Assembly (NCBI GenBank): GCA_019414645.1 | Contig: DXLP01000041.1 | Span: 1-16,454 of the forward strand | Length of the DNA stretch: 16,454 nt | Direction: 5' to 3' | From: Collinsella sp. | GTDB taxonomy: Bacteria; Actinomycetota; Coriobacteriia; Coriobacteriales; Coriobacteriaceae | Shown here: positions 1-9,289 of the stretch, one piece after another | Numbering within the stretch: position 1 is the first letter of the stretch | Layout of the letters: each line of letters starts with the position of its first letter | Position numbers and translations under genes: made by a program | The notes under the pieces: generated by a model | Database searches by the model: none | Told to the model about the DNA's origin: nothing | The model's input: only the letters and a program-made list of their open reading frames with translations

Positions 1-6
1 AAAGGG

Positions 7-32
7 AAGAGGCGGGGCATGCCCCGCCTCTT
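7..32. repeat. perfect 26-bp palindrome
   Basis: The 26 bases are a perfect inverted repeat (two 13-base arms, no spacer), so RNA from either strand could fold into a GC-rich hairpin with a CATG apex. Only two T residues follow on either side before mixed sequence, so it is a weak match to a textbook intrinsic terminator. It may end a plus-strand gene lying left of the window, but that gene cannot be seen. Confidence 0.6.
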
Positions 33-196
33 ACACCACATCTCTGCGCGCTACCTGCATACAAGCTACAAGAGCGGTGTTTTGGGTCGTTTTGGATGTT
101 ACTAAAAAAGTAACAGTACTCATATTTGCCATTTTTTGTCCACGGGGCCTTGAGGGAGGGCGTCAATCAGGTCCCAGGGGAGGCGGTTCGAGGGCT
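33..196. other. gene-free stretch with one small hairpin
   Basis: I see no supportable gene here. The only clear structure is GTTACT (98-103) and AGTAAC (109-114) around five A residues, a 6-bp hairpin in a locally AT-rich patch. The one open frame covering it has no ribosome binding site and no recognisable protein content, and it runs into the antisense of the ABC gene. Confidence 0.4.
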
Positions 197-238
197 GCAA
201 AACAAAAACGGGGACGCAGATTGTCCTGCGTCCCCGTT
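197..238 (-). terminator. intrinsic terminator of the MarR/ABC operon
   Basis: On the minus strand, just after the stop codon of the 618-residue ABC gene, a perfect 13-bp stem (plus-strand arms 207-219 and 226-238, 6-base loop) is followed by a T-rich tail reading TTTTTGTTTT. This is a standard intrinsic terminator and marks the end of the three-gene operon. Confidence 0.88.
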
Positions 239-269
239 CTAGGGCGTTATTCGTTCCCTGCGGCAGAAT

Positions 270-2126
270 TTACGCCGCTTCGTCGAACTGCGAGTTGTAC
301 AGGTCGGCGTAGAAGCCGCCCTGGGCGAGCAGTTCGTCGTGTGTGCCCTTCTCGACGATGTCGCCGTCGCGGATCACCAAGATCACGTCGGCGTTACGGA
401 TCGTGGACAGGCGGTGCGCGATGACAAAGCTTGTACGGCCTTGCATCAGCGCATCCATGGCGCGCTGAATGAGCTCCTCGGTGCGGGTGTCCACGTTGGA
501 AGTCGCCTCGTCTAGAATCAGCGCCGGGCGGTCGGCCAAAATGGCACGGGCGATGGTCACGAGCTGGCGCTGACCCTGCGACAGGTTAGTGCCCTCCTCG
601 TTGATCATAAAGTCGTAGCCACCGGCGAGCGTATGGATAAAGTGGTCGCAGCGTGCGGCGCGTGCGGCGGCCTCGACCTCGGCGTCGGTCGCATCGGGGC
701 GTCCGTAGCGGATGTTCTCGCGGATGGTGCCGTTAAACAGCCAGGTGTCCTGCAGCACCATGGCAAACTCGCCGCGCAGCGCCGCGCGGTCCCAGTCGCG
801 CACGTCGACGCCTTCGACGCGCAGCGAACCGCCGTCCACGTCGTAAAAGCGCTGCAGCAGCTTAATGAGCGTGGTCTTGCCGGCGCCGGTGGGGCCGACG
901 ATGGCAATGGTTTGGCCGGGCTGCGCCTCGCAGCTAAAGTCGTGGATGATGGTCTTGTCGGGCGTGTAGCCAAACTTGACATGGTCGAACTCCACGTGGC
1001 CGGGGCGCTTTTCGGGAATCTGCGCGTCGGCCTTTTGCTCCTCCTCGGGCGCGGCCAGGAACTCAAAGACGCGCTCGGTGGCAGCGGCCATCGACTGCAT
1101 CGTATTGCTCACGTTGCCCAGTTGCTGTACGGGTTGCGTAAAGTTGCGAACGTACTGGATAAAGCTCTGGATGTCGCCGGGCGTGGCATTGCCGGTCAAC
1201 GCGAGCTGTGCGCCCACCACGACGACGCCCACATAGCCCATGTTGCCCACCAGGCTCATAAGCGGCATCATCAGGCCCGACAGGAACTGCGAACGCCAGC
1301 CGCTAATAAAGAGTCGGTCGTTTTGACGGTCGAACTCCTCGATCGAGGCCTCGGCGCGGTCGAACACCTGAATGACGTTCTGGCCAGCAAAGTCCTCCTC
1401 GATAATGCCGTTGACGGCGCCCAGAACCTGCTGTTGCTCGCGGAAGTACGGCTGCGAGAAGTGAATCATCACGACCAGGATTATCGCGGCGGCCGGCAGC
1501 GTGAGCACGGTGACGCCGGTGAGCGGCAGGCTGATCGACAGCATCATGACGAGGACGCCGATAATCTGCGTCACCGACGTGATGAGCTGCGTCACGCTCT
1601 GGTTGAGCGACTGGCCCAGCGTATCGACGTCGTTAGTGATGCGGCTGAGCACGTCGCCCTTGCTGTGTCCGTTAAAGTAGCTCATCGGAACGACGGCGAT
1701 CTTGGCGGCGATCTCCTTGCGCATGCGATAGCAGATCTTTTGCGTGACGCCGGTCATGAGCCAGCCTTGGATCAGGCTGCAAACAGAGCTCGCCAGATAC
1801 AGGCAGAGCAAAAAGCCGAGCGTCTTGGCGATCCAGTCAAAGTCAACGTCGCCGGTGCCGTTGACCTTGGCAACCAGACCCTCGAATAGCTTGGTGGTGA
1901 CCTGGCCGAGTACCTTGGGTCCCACGATATTAAAGACGACCGAGCACACGGCAAAGGCGACGGCGGCAAACACGGCAATCTTGTGCTGGCCGATATAGCC
2001 GAGCAGCTGCCTCATGGTGCCCTTAAAGTCCTTGGCCTTTTCGCCGCGACGCATGCCGCCCATGCGGCCCATGGGTCCACGCTGGCGGGTGGGCTTGGGA
2101 ATCTGAGTCTTGGTTTCGTCTGCCAT
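270..2126 (-). CDS. ABC exporter half-transporter, catalytically competent subunit of a heterodimer
   Basis: 618-residue type IV ABC exporter half with a fused membrane domain and ATPase. After a basic N-terminal tail (about 1-35) come six predicted membrane helices (about 45-330) and then the nucleotide-binding domain (about 375-610). Visible motifs are Walker A GPTGAGKT (411-418), Q-loop Gln459, signature LSQGQ (515-519), Walker B LILDEA with catalytic Glu540, and switch His571. The third signature residue is Gln where LSGGQ has Gly. In heterodimers of the BmrCD, LmrCD and TM287/288 type, a noncanonical signature in the competent subunit faces the degenerate Walker B of its partner, and the gene just upstream has exactly that partner. 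The ATG overlaps the upstream stop by one base (TAATG) and follows GGAAGGAGGCG, so translation is probably coupled. The substrate cannot be read from sequence; multidrug or lipid export is typical of the family. Confidence 0.92.
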   Translation of the reverse strand: MADETKTQIPKPTRQRGPMGRMGGMRRGEKAKDFKGTMRQLLGYIGQHKIAVFAAVAFAVCSVVFNIVGPKVLGQVTTKLFEGLVAKVNGTGDVDFDWIAKTLGFLLCLYLASSVCSLIQGWLMTGVTQKICYRMRKEIAAKIAVVPMSYFNGHSKGDVLSRITNDVDTLGQSLNQSVTQLITSVTQIIGVLVMMLSISLPLTGVTVLTLPAAAIILVVMIHFSQPYFREQQQVLGAVNGIIEEDFAGQNVIQVFDRAEASIEEFDRQNDRLFISGWRSQFLSGLMMPLMSLVGNMGYVGVVVVGAQLALTGNATPGDIQSFIQYVRNFTQPVQQLGNVSNTMQSMAAATERVFEFLAAPEEEQKADAQIPEKRPGHVEFDHVKFGYTPDKTIIHDFSCEAQPGQTIAIVGPTGAGKTTLIKLLQRFYDVDGGSLRVEGVDVRDWDRAALRGEFAMVLQDTWLFNGTIRENIRYGRPDATDAEVEAAARAARCDHFIHTLAGGYDFMINEEGTNLSQGQRQLVTIARAILADRPALILDEATSNVDTRTEELIQRAMDALMQGRTSFVIAHRLSTIRNADVILVIRDGDIVEKGTHDELLAQGGFYADLYNSQFDEAA

Positions 2127-4492
2127 TAGCGCTCGCCTCCTTCCATAACGGCTTCAATCTCTTCTTGGGTAAGCCCCAGCTCCTCGGCGGAAAGCTGTGA
2201 CTGTGCGATCTCCAGGTACGCCGGGCAGCTGTGCAGCAGCTCCTCGTGCGTACCGGTGCCCACCACGTGGCCGTCGTCGAGCACGATGATCTGGTCGGCG
2301 TGCATGATGGTCGCGATGCGCTGGGCCACGACCACGAGTGCGGCGTCGGTAACGTTTTTGGCCAGCTCCTCGCGCAGGCGAGCGTCGGTCTTGTAGTCGA
2401 GTGCGCTAAACGAGTCATCGAACACCACGACCTCGGGCTTTTTGGCCAACGCGCGGGCGATGGCCAGACGCTGGCGCTGACCGCCCGAGACATTGGAGCC
2501 GCCCTGGCTGATGGGGGAGTCGTAGCCGCCCTCGCGCTCGGCGATAAAGTCCTCGGCTTGGGCGATGCGTGCCGCCCGGTGCATGTCATCATCGCTCACC
2601 ATGTCGCCGGCAAATTTAAGGTTGCTCTCGACGGTGCCCGAGAACAGGCGACCCTGCTGCGGGATGTAACCAATGCGGCGGCGCAGCTCGGAAAGGGTCA
2701 TGTCACGCACGTCGATACCATCGAGCGAAATGCTGCCACCCGTGACGTCGTACAGGCGCGGAATCAGCTGCACGAGCGTGGACTTGCCCGAGCCCGTGGA
2801 GCCAATGATGCCGAGCATCTGACCGGCGTGCGTGGTGAAGTTCACGCCGCTGATGACGTCGGCGCGGGCAGCGGGATACTGGAAGCTCACGTCACGGAAG
2901 GTGAGCTCACCGCGCGGCGCGCTGGCAGCAGGCAGTTTGGGCGAGGCAGGGTCGTTGATGCTCGTGGGGCAAGTGATGACCTCTTCCACGCGCTCGACCG
3001 CGACCTCGGCGCGGGGCAGGATGACCGAAACCATGGTGAGGATCATAAACGCCATGACGATTTGCATGGTGTAGGAGATAAACGCCATCATGTTGCCGAC
3101 CTGCATCACGCCGTCGGACACGCCCTGCGCGCCAAACCAGACGATGAGCACGGTGATGCAGTTCATGACGAGCATCATGAGCGGCATCATAAAGCTCATG
3201 GCGCGGTTGGTGTAGAGCTGCGTGGTCATCAGATCGAGCGAAGCCTTGTCAAAACGCTCGAGCTCATGTTCCTCGCGGTTGAACGAGCGGATGGGCATAA
3301 GACCGTCGAGCAGCTCGCGGGCGGTAAGGTTCACCCGGTCCACAAAGCTCTGCATCTTTTTGAACTTGGGCATGGTGAGACCCATAAGCACGCCGACGAC
3401 GGCCGAGACCGCGATGATGGCCACGGCGATGGTCCACTCCAGGCCGGTATGGTTGGCCAGGACGCGCGTGACGGCGACGATGCCCATGACGGGGGCCATC
3501 AGACACATGCGGATAAACAGGGTTGCGGCCATCTGGATCTGCTGAATGTCGTTGGTGCAGCGGGTGATGAGCGAGGCCTGGCTAAACTTGCCCACCTCGG
3601 CCGGCGAGAAGTGCATAACCTTGTTGAAGGTCTCGCGGCGCAGGTCGCGGGCGATGGAGCAGGCGGTGCGCGAAGCCACGGCGCCGGTCAGGATGGTGGC
3701 GACGAGCGACACGAGGCACAGCCCAAACATCGTGGTCGCCATGCGGCCCAGGTAGGCGTTCTGCACGTCGGCGGGGTCGATGCCTTGCGCTTTGTACTCT
3801 TCTTGTACGTAGGTCACGGCGCGCTGGGTGACGATGGACCCCGACATGGAGCCCATTTTATCTGCCATTTCGTTGGCGCTTTCGACGAGCTTGCTTTGGT
3901 CTACCAGACCGCCTTCGATGCCCAGACGCAGGCTCTTCATGGTGATCTTACCGCCGTCTGCATCAATCTGCTTTTGCATGTTCTGGGCCGCCGTGGCCTT
4001 CTGCTGCATCTCGGCGAGCTGCTCGGGCGTCATCGCCGCCATTTGCTCGGGCGTGGGCATGGCCTGAGCGGCGTCGCTGTCTTTCTCGCTGGACGTGCCG
4101 GTCATGTCGCCCATGGAGTCGGCGTCGATGCCTTGGTTGAGCGAAAGGACGACGGTCTCGGGCAGGCTCATAATGTCGGCGAGCTTGCTGCCGTCGGCGC
4201 GCTCGTCCTCGGTGCCCTTGTACGTGCGAATCCCGTTTTTGTCTGCCTTGCCAAACGCAGCCTCTACCGTCTTGGCGTCTTTGGCGCTCATAAAGAGTTC
4301 GAGGTCGTCGAGCGATTCGGAGCGGATGGTGTCGGGCACGGGCGAGGCGATGCCGCCTTGCTGCACGCCCACGTCGACGATGTCGCTCATATAGGTAGGC
4401 AGCGCCAGATCGGCGTTGCAGCTGATTACGATAAGTACGATAGCTGCGAACAGTGCCAGGACATGCTTTTTAAAGAGCTTGAGAATCCTCAC
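2126..4492 (-). CDS. ABC exporter half-transporter, degenerate ATPase subunit with a large insert
   Basis: 788-residue half-transporter, about 200 residues longer than usual. TM1 is at about 10-30. Residues about 40-245 then form a polar, Met/Gln/Glu-rich segment with a short internal repeat (TPEQMAAM, TPEQLAEM at about 147-162) before TM2 at about 250-272. The topology puts this segment outside the membrane. The ATPase domain (about 528-765) has Walker A GSTGSGKS (564-571), Q-loop Gln612 and signature VSGGQ (668-672). Walker B reads VVVFDDS, with Asp693 where the catalytic Glu belongs, and the switch His is Gln724 (VVAQR). This is the pattern of the degenerate site in heterodimeric exporters, completed in trans by the neighbour's LSQGQ. 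The start is GTG at 4492, overlapping the marR stop by 4 nt (GTGA) with AAAGGAGAG upstream. No in-frame break is seen. Confidence 0.92.
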   Translation of the reverse strand: MRILKLFKKHVLALFAAIVLIVISCNADLALPTYMSDIVDVGVQQGGIASPVPDTIRSESLDDLELFMSAKDAKTVEAAFGKADKNGIRTYKGTEDERADGSKLADIMSLPETVVLSLNQGIDADSMGDMTGTSSEKDSDAAQAMPTPEQMAAMTPEQLAEMQQKATAAQNMQKQIDADGGKITMKSLRLGIEGGLVDQSKLVESANEMADKMGSMSGSIVTQRAVTYVQEEYKAQGIDPADVQNAYLGRMATTMFGLCLVSLVATILTGAVASRTACSIARDLRRETFNKVMHFSPAEVGKFSQASLITRCTNDIQQIQMAATLFIRMCLMAPVMGIVAVTRVLANHTGLEWTIAVAIIAVSAVVGVLMGLTMPKFKKMQSFVDRVNLTARELLDGLMPIRSFNREEHELERFDKASLDLMTTQLYTNRAMSFMMPLMMLVMNCITVLIVWFGAQGVSDGVMQVGNMMAFISYTMQIVMAFMILTMVSVILPRAEVAVERVEEVITCPTSINDPASPKLPAASAPRGELTFRDVSFQYPAARADVISGVNFTTHAGQMLGIIGSTGSGKSTLVQLIPRLYDVTGGSISLDGIDVRDMTLSELRRRIGYIPQQGRLFSGTVESNLKFAGDMVSDDDMHRAARIAQAEDFIAEREGGYDSPISQGGSNVSGGQRQRLAIARALAKKPEVVVFDDSFSALDYKTDARLREELAKNVTDAALVVVAQRIATIMHADQIIVLDDGHVVGTGTHEELLHSCPAYLEIAQSQLSAEELGLTQEEIEAVMEGGER

Positions 4493-4938
4493 TCGGCATC
4501 TCTCCTTTCTTGGTTGCGGTCGATAATTTCGTTGGCACGTCTTAGAAGGCGCACCATCTCTTGGGTATCTGTTTCGCCGAACTGCTCAAGGAAGGCCGCG
4601 GTGCGGTCCTCGAATTCCCGACGCTTGATCTCGAGATCATGGAATCCCTTGTCGGTCACCGTGACGTGTACGCGACGACGGTCGGTCTTTGAGTGCTCAC
4701 GCTCAACCCAGCCCTTGGCTTCGAGAGCGCGTAGGATATTGGCAATGCGGGCGTTCGAGACCCAGGCGCGATCAGCGAGTTCGCTCGGCGTGAGCGAACC
4801 GCCAGCGAGCATAAGGGCGCGCATGACAGCCATCTCGCCACTGAGAGCTTTGTCCACAAAGCGCGAAACGCGCTGGTGAATGCCGCCAAACTCGGTAAGG
4901 AGCTGACTCCCAAGCTCATGGAAATCGGTATCTTCCAC
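4489..4938 (-). CDS. MarR-family transcriptional regulator
   Basis: 149-residue winged-helix regulator of usual MarR length. Residues about 34-100 hold the DNA-binding domain. The recognition helix lies at about 60-76 (SNARIANILRALEAKGWVER), and the wing (81-98) has the family pattern TDRRRVHVTVTDKG, with Asp86 and Arg88/89. The flanking N- and C-terminal helices would form the dimer interface. The start is GTG at 4938 with AGGGG a few bases upstream; no better upstream start exists. It heads the operon with the two exporter genes, the usual arrangement of a ligand-responsive repressor with the pump it controls. An inverted repeat overlapping its own start codon suggests autoregulation. The ligand is unknown. 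Confidence 0.9.
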   Translation of the reverse strand: MEDTDFHELGSQLLTEFGGIHQRVSRFVDKALSGEMAVMRALMLAGGSLTPSELADRAWVSNARIANILRALEAKGWVEREHSKTDRRRVHVTVTDKGFHDLEIKRREFEDRTAAFLEQFGETDTQEMVRLLRRANEIIDRNQERRDAE

Positions 4939-4978
4939 CGAAAACCCCTAACACTAGAAACTATTTTCGGTGAAAGAT
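4930..4978 (-). promoter_or_regulatory. candidate MarR operator, inverted repeat across the start codon
   Basis: Arms ATCTTCCACCGAAAA (4930-4944) and TTTTCGGTGAAAGAT (4964-4978) are reverse complements at 14 of 15 positions with a 19-base spacer. The left arm contains the GTG start of the regulator gene. The position fits a repressor site covering the operon's transcription or translation start. The assignment to this MarR protein is inferred from proximity only. The spacing is longer than typical MarR boxes, so it could instead be two half-sites or an RNA hairpin. Confidence 0.45.
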
Positions 4979-5062
4979 GATACCCCTGCACGCGCGCCCT
5001 ATACGGTAGATTTTGGGACATGCCTAGAAAACTACCTTTAGGCGACCTCCGTACACCGTCGG

Positions 5063-5140
5063 TGCCAGTAAAGTTTGGGGCAGATCGTTAGGCATGCCCC
5101 AAAGCCTACTCAGAGGCACTTTACCATGCTAAAGCTGGCA
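5063..5140. other. compact branched inverted-repeat structure in the pflB upstream region
   Basis: Four nested pairings fit together in 78 bases: TGCCA (5063-5067) with TGGCA (5136-5140); GTAAAGT (5068-5074) with ACTTTAC (5118-5124); TTGGGGCA (5075-5082) with TGCCCCAA (5095-5102); and GCCT (5104-5107) with AGGC (5114-5117). Together they make a three-way junction on a two-part stem with one bulge. It does not match a riboswitch class I can name; I looked for the conserved core of the ZTP ('pfl') riboswitch and did not find it. It could be a leader RNA of pflB, a leader on the opposite strand, or chance. The remainder of 4979-5487 holds no supportable gene. Confidence 0.35.
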
Positions 5141-5231
5141 TAACAGCTAGAGTGAACGTCGTACAAAGGCAAGGAAAAATACCAAACAAATCGGTGAACG
5201 GTAGTTGTTCGCGCTCGCATTTCCTGCGGAT

Positions 5232-5274
5232 TTGTTAAAAACGCTCTAATGATATAAAAAAAGAAACATATAAC
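5232..5274 (+). promoter_or_regulatory. AT-rich promoter-like stretch upstream of pflB
   Basis: An A/T-rich block stands out in this GC-rich region. TTGTTA (5232-5237) is a possible -35. TATAAA (5253-5258, 15-base spacer) and TATAAC (5269-5274) are possible -10 elements, but neither combination has ideal spacing. It would give a 5' leader of more than 200 bases. AACAAATC near 5184 and GATTTGTT near 5229 are also inverted repeats of each other, a possible activator site with little support. Confidence 0.35.
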
Positions 5275-5456
5275 AGCCCAGATGGAGAGGGTGGCTATGT
5301 TATCCTTCTCAGACGGGTGAAATCTTGGGTTTTGGGTTGTAGTTCCAAGGTGGACAAACGTTTTTCCTGTACCAACGTGTGGTGAAGAACGGAAGAAGCC
5401 GGTAGTGCAAGCCGAAAATTCAAGAATTCAATAAGCAGCGGTGTGAGAGAGCGCCG

Positions 5457-5487
5457 CATTACACGTAACTAGGAGCGTGGTTACACA

Positions 5488-5490
<3 letters not shown>
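5457..5490 (+). promoter_or_regulatory. ribosome binding site of pflB inside a small hairpin
   Basis: The only Shine-Dalgarno candidate, AGGAG (5471-5475), lies 12 bases before the ATG, which is longer than usual. It sits in the loop of a stem made by GTAAC (5465-5469) and GTTAC (5480-5484). Further out, CATT (5457-5460) can pair with AATG (5487-5490), which includes the start codon. Folding would bring the ribosome site closer to the AUG or hide the AUG. The stem is short, so this is tentative. Confidence 0.35.
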
Positions 5491-7539
<2,049 letters not shown>

Positions 7540-7540
7540 C

Positions 7541-7565
7541 TATTGTTAGTGCTATACTAACAATA
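7541..7565 (+). repeat. perfect 10-bp hairpin one base after the pflB stop
   Basis: TATTGTTAGT (7541-7550) and ACTAACAATA (7556-7565) are exact reverse complements around a 5-base loop. No T tract follows, so it is unlikely to stop transcription fully. It may protect the 3' end of the pflB message, set the ratio of the two subunits, or be a protein-binding dyad. The half-sites TTGTTA/TAACAA resemble those of Rex-type redox regulators, but the 9-base gap is wider than the Rex consensus. Confidence 0.6.
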
Positions 7566-7580
7566 ACGATTACTGATTAG

Positions 7581-7600
7581 TGCGCCGGTTTCGGCCGGTG
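7581..7600 (+). repeat. second intercistronic hairpin
   Basis: GCGCCGG (7581-7587) pairs with CCGGTGC (7594-7600), with one G-U wobble in RNA and a 6-base loop. It lies just before the ribosome site GAAGGAG (7611-7617) of the small subunit gene. With the hairpin at 7541-7565 it makes the 85-base gap between the two PFL pieces heavily structured. Confidence 0.45.
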
Positions 7601-7624
7601 CCTATCGATCGAAGGAGACACATT

Positions 7625-7876
7625 ATGAAGGTTTCTGAAGTTTCCGAGACTCAGGCCGATAACCTGGTCCACATGCTCGACGCTTACGCCGAGAAGGGTG
7701 GCCACCACCTGAACATCAACGTCTTCAACCGTGAGACGCTGCTCGACGCTCAGGCTCACCCCGAGAAGTACCCGCAGCTGACCATCCGCGTTTCCGGCTA
7801 TGCCGTGAACTTCCACACGCTCACCAAGGAGCAGCAGGACGAGGTCATTGCGCGTACCTTCCACGACAAGTTCTAA
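7625..7876 (+). CDS. grcA: separate glycyl-radical domain subunit of pyruvate formate-lyase (GrcA-like)
   Basis: 83 residues matching the C-terminal domain of one-piece [52 protein letters not shown]. The radical glycine is Gly58 in RVSGYA. The 25 residues after it equal the E. coli PflB tail in length. PflA would take a hydrogen atom from this glycine, and the radical would pass to the Cys pair of the PflB body. E. coli GrcA/YfiD is about 127 residues with an unrelated N-terminal extension and acts as a spare part for oxygen-broken PFL. This protein has no such extension and starts where the upstream PflB stops, so it is probably an obligate subunit and not a spare. Start: ATG 7625, because GAAGGAG lies 7 bases upstream; an in-frame ATG at 7580 would add 15 unrelated basic residues. 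Confidence 0.93.
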   Translation: MKVSEVSETQADNLVHMLDAYAEKGGHHLNINVFNRETLLDAQAHPEKYPQLTIRVSGYAVNFHTLTKEQQDEVIARTFHDKF

Positions 7877-7892
7877 AGGGGTTTAACTCCCG

Positions 7893-8037
7893 CAGGATCG
7901 CCGGGCCGCTTTGGGTTACTTTCCAAAACGTCCTCGGACATGCAAAGGGCTCCGCTGCGCGCTTCGTGCGGCGGAGCCCTTTGCGTCCTGCGGAAATGTT
8001 TTGGAAAGTAACCCAAAGCGGCCCGGCGGGGGTCCTG
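7893..8037. repeat. 145-base nested inverted-repeat element after the PFL genes
   Basis: Outer arms 7899-7929 and 7998-8028 are exact reverse complements over 31 bases, and short CAGGA/TCCTG flanks (7893-7897, 8033-8037) extend the pairing. Inside is a second perfect 14-bp stem. The element begins 16 bases after the grcA stop. No flanking direct repeat and no coding content are evident. It may be a transcription terminator region, a MITE-like or REP-like genomic repeat, or both. The rest of the 300-base gap up to the LacI gene holds only that gene's promoter region. Confidence 0.75.
7942..7984 (+). terminator. probable terminator hairpin of the pflB-grcA operon
   Basis: GCAAAGGGCTCCGC (7942-7955) and GCGGAGCCCTTTGC (7971-7984) form a perfect 14-bp stem. 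The loop can itself pair through GCGC/GTGC. The stem is strong but lacks a downstream T run, so termination may need Rho or be partial. The symmetry means it could act on both strands. Confidence 0.5.
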
Positions 8038-8118
8038 TGTAGTCACCCTTTAGGCGGAACTCTCCTAATTATTTGGATGAGTCGTTTACTTACTTGTGCT
8101 GTTACCGTCTTCCCGCTG

Positions 8119-8157
8119 TTGTTGGGGTATGCTTTGTTCGTATGTAAACGTTTGACA
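8119..8157 (+). promoter_or_regulatory. promoter and operator O1 of the LacI-family gene
   Basis: TTGTTG (8119-8124), a 16-base spacer and TATGTA (8141-8146) make a plausible weak promoter. Bases 8141-8157 (TATGTAAACGTTTGACA) match the tandem operators before the GH32-like gene at 16 of 17 positions. O1 covers the -10 region and the start site region, so the regulator probably represses itself. Confidence 0.6.
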
Positions 8158-8177
8158 TGTTGATGGGGGAGGGTGCT

Positions 8178-9188
8178 ATGGCTCGCGAGGGCGCTCGTTC
8201 TAAGGATTCTGCTAAGCCTGGCATCAAGGAAGTTGCAGCGGTGGCGGGGGTTTCGCCTACTACGGTATCTCGCGTGCTTAATAATCGCGGCTATATTAGC
8301 CAAGAGACCCGCGATAAGGTCCATGCCGCGATGGAGCGCATCAACTATACGCCCAACGATATCGCCCGTGCCATGCTCAACGGTCGCCTGAATCTTATCG
8401 GTATGATCGTTCCCTTTGTGAGCAGCCCGTTCCATGCTCAGGTTGTGCAGGCGGTCGAGCGCACGTTAGCGGAAAACGGCTTTAAGATGTTGCTGTGCAA
8501 CAGCGCCAATCGACCCGATCTTGAGCGTTCCTATATTGACATGCTCCGCCGCAATATGGTCGACGGCGTCATCGTCAACTCCCTCAATATCGGTGCCGAG
8601 GCATATGCCGAGATGGGCTTGAGCCTGGTTGGCATCGACTGCGATCTTGGCGAGGGCTCTGTCCAGATTGCAAGTGACAGCTATGGCATTGGCGAACTCG
8701 CCACGCGCTGTCTGATTGATGACGGCTGCAGGCGTATCCTGTGCCTGCGCAGCAATAGCCGCATGCGCATGCCTGCCAATAAGCGTACCGATGCCTACCT
8801 CGATGTTGTTGAGCAGGCCGGTTTGTCCGCGCTTGTCCGTGAGGTTGAGTTCGTTAAGCCCGACGACGAAAAGGGCGCGGTCGTTGCGAAGATCCTCGAT
8901 GAGAACCCCGATATTGACGGCATCTTTGCGGGAGACGACACGATGGCGGCCATCTGTCTCAACGTGATGAAGCAGCGCGGCTTGAGCGCTCCGGACGATA
9001 TTAAGGTCGTGGGCGCGGATGGTGCCCGCCGAACTATGACGTTTATGCCTGACTTAACAACCGTACGTCAAGATATCGATCGCATCGGAGAGCTCGCGGC
9101 GCAATCCATCATCGCTCTTATTAACGGCGATAATCCCGAATCGAATATCAAGCTCCCCGTTGAACTCATTGAGGGCAAAACCGCGTAG
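8178..9188 (+). CDS. LacI-family transcriptional regulator of the sucrose/fructoside locus
   Basis: 336 residues with the standard LacI layout. An N-terminal helix-turn-helix (about 16-62; IKEVAAVAGVSPTTVSRVLN) is followed by the hinge helix (about 62-70) and a periplasmic-binding-protein-like effector domain (about 72-333) containing GMIVPFVSSPFHAQ, DGVIVNS, DGIFAGDDTMA and TTVRQD. The start is ATG 8178, because GGGGGAGG lies 6 bases before it; in-frame ATGs at 8157 and 8163 lack a ribosome site. It is followed on the same strand by the GH32-like gene, the sucrose PTS and a second GH32. The shared operator motif at 8141-8157 and 9290-9323 supports control of that operon and of itself. The inducer is probably a fructoside or its phosphate (inference). 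Confidence 0.92.
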   Translation: MAREGARSKDSAKPGIKEVAAVAGVSPTTVSRVLNNRGYISQETRDKVHAAMERINYTPNDIARAMLNGRLNLIGMIVPFVSSPFHAQVVQAVERTLAENGFKMLLCNSANRPDLERSYIDMLRRNMVDGVIVNSLNIGAEAYAEMGLSLVGIDCDLGEGSVQIASDSYGIGELATRCLIDDGCRRILCLRSNSRMRMPANKRTDAYLDVVEQAGLSALVREVEFVKPDDEKGAVVAKILDENPDIDGIFAGDDTMAAICLNVMKQRGLSAPDDIKVVGADGARRTMTFMPDLTTVRQDIDRIGELAAQSIIALINGDNPESNIKLPVELIEGKTA

Positions 9189-9244
9189 TTCATCCCGTGC
9201 CAAAAGAATTCCTCAAACGCCTCTGATGACCGTTCACCGGCATA

Positions 9245-9261
9245 TGTCAACCGTTTGCCGA
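9245..9261 (-). promoter_or_regulatory. operator-like site O2, reverse orientation
   Basis: Read on the minus strand, this site matches the 17-base motif TATGAAAACGTTTGACA at 13 of 17 positions and keeps the AAACG-TTGACA core. It lies about 50 bases upstream of the tandem pair. That distance would suit a repression loop or cooperative binding, though this match is the weakest of the four. Confidence 0.45.
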
Positions 9262-9289
9262 CGACTGGAACTGCGAAAAGACGTATTGG

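Noticed and set aside
633..1889. A 418-codon plus-strand open frame inside the first ABC gene
   Set aside because: Antisense shadow of a well-supported gene; low-complexity Leu/Ala/His/Asp composition and no start signals.
2231..4879. An 882-codon open frame on the plus strand, antisense to the second ABC gene and marR
   Set aside because: The exporter gene beneath it has all family motifs. The antisense frame is a by-product of GC-biased third positions; its translation is rich in His, Asp, Gly and Val with no recognisable domain and no ribosome site.
5063..5140. A ZTP ('pfl' motif) riboswitch before pflB
   Set aside because: The gene context invites it, but I could not find the conserved core of that class in the structured region.
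5282..5320. A 12-codon leader ORF upstream of pflB (MERVAMLSFSDG)
   Set aside because: Too short, no clear ribosome site for the first ATG, and no attenuator-type codon run; it is indistinguishable from chance.
7893..8037. An insertion sequence remnant
   Set aside because: There is no transposase fragment and no target-site duplication flanking the inverted repeat; the symmetry alone does not support an IS call.
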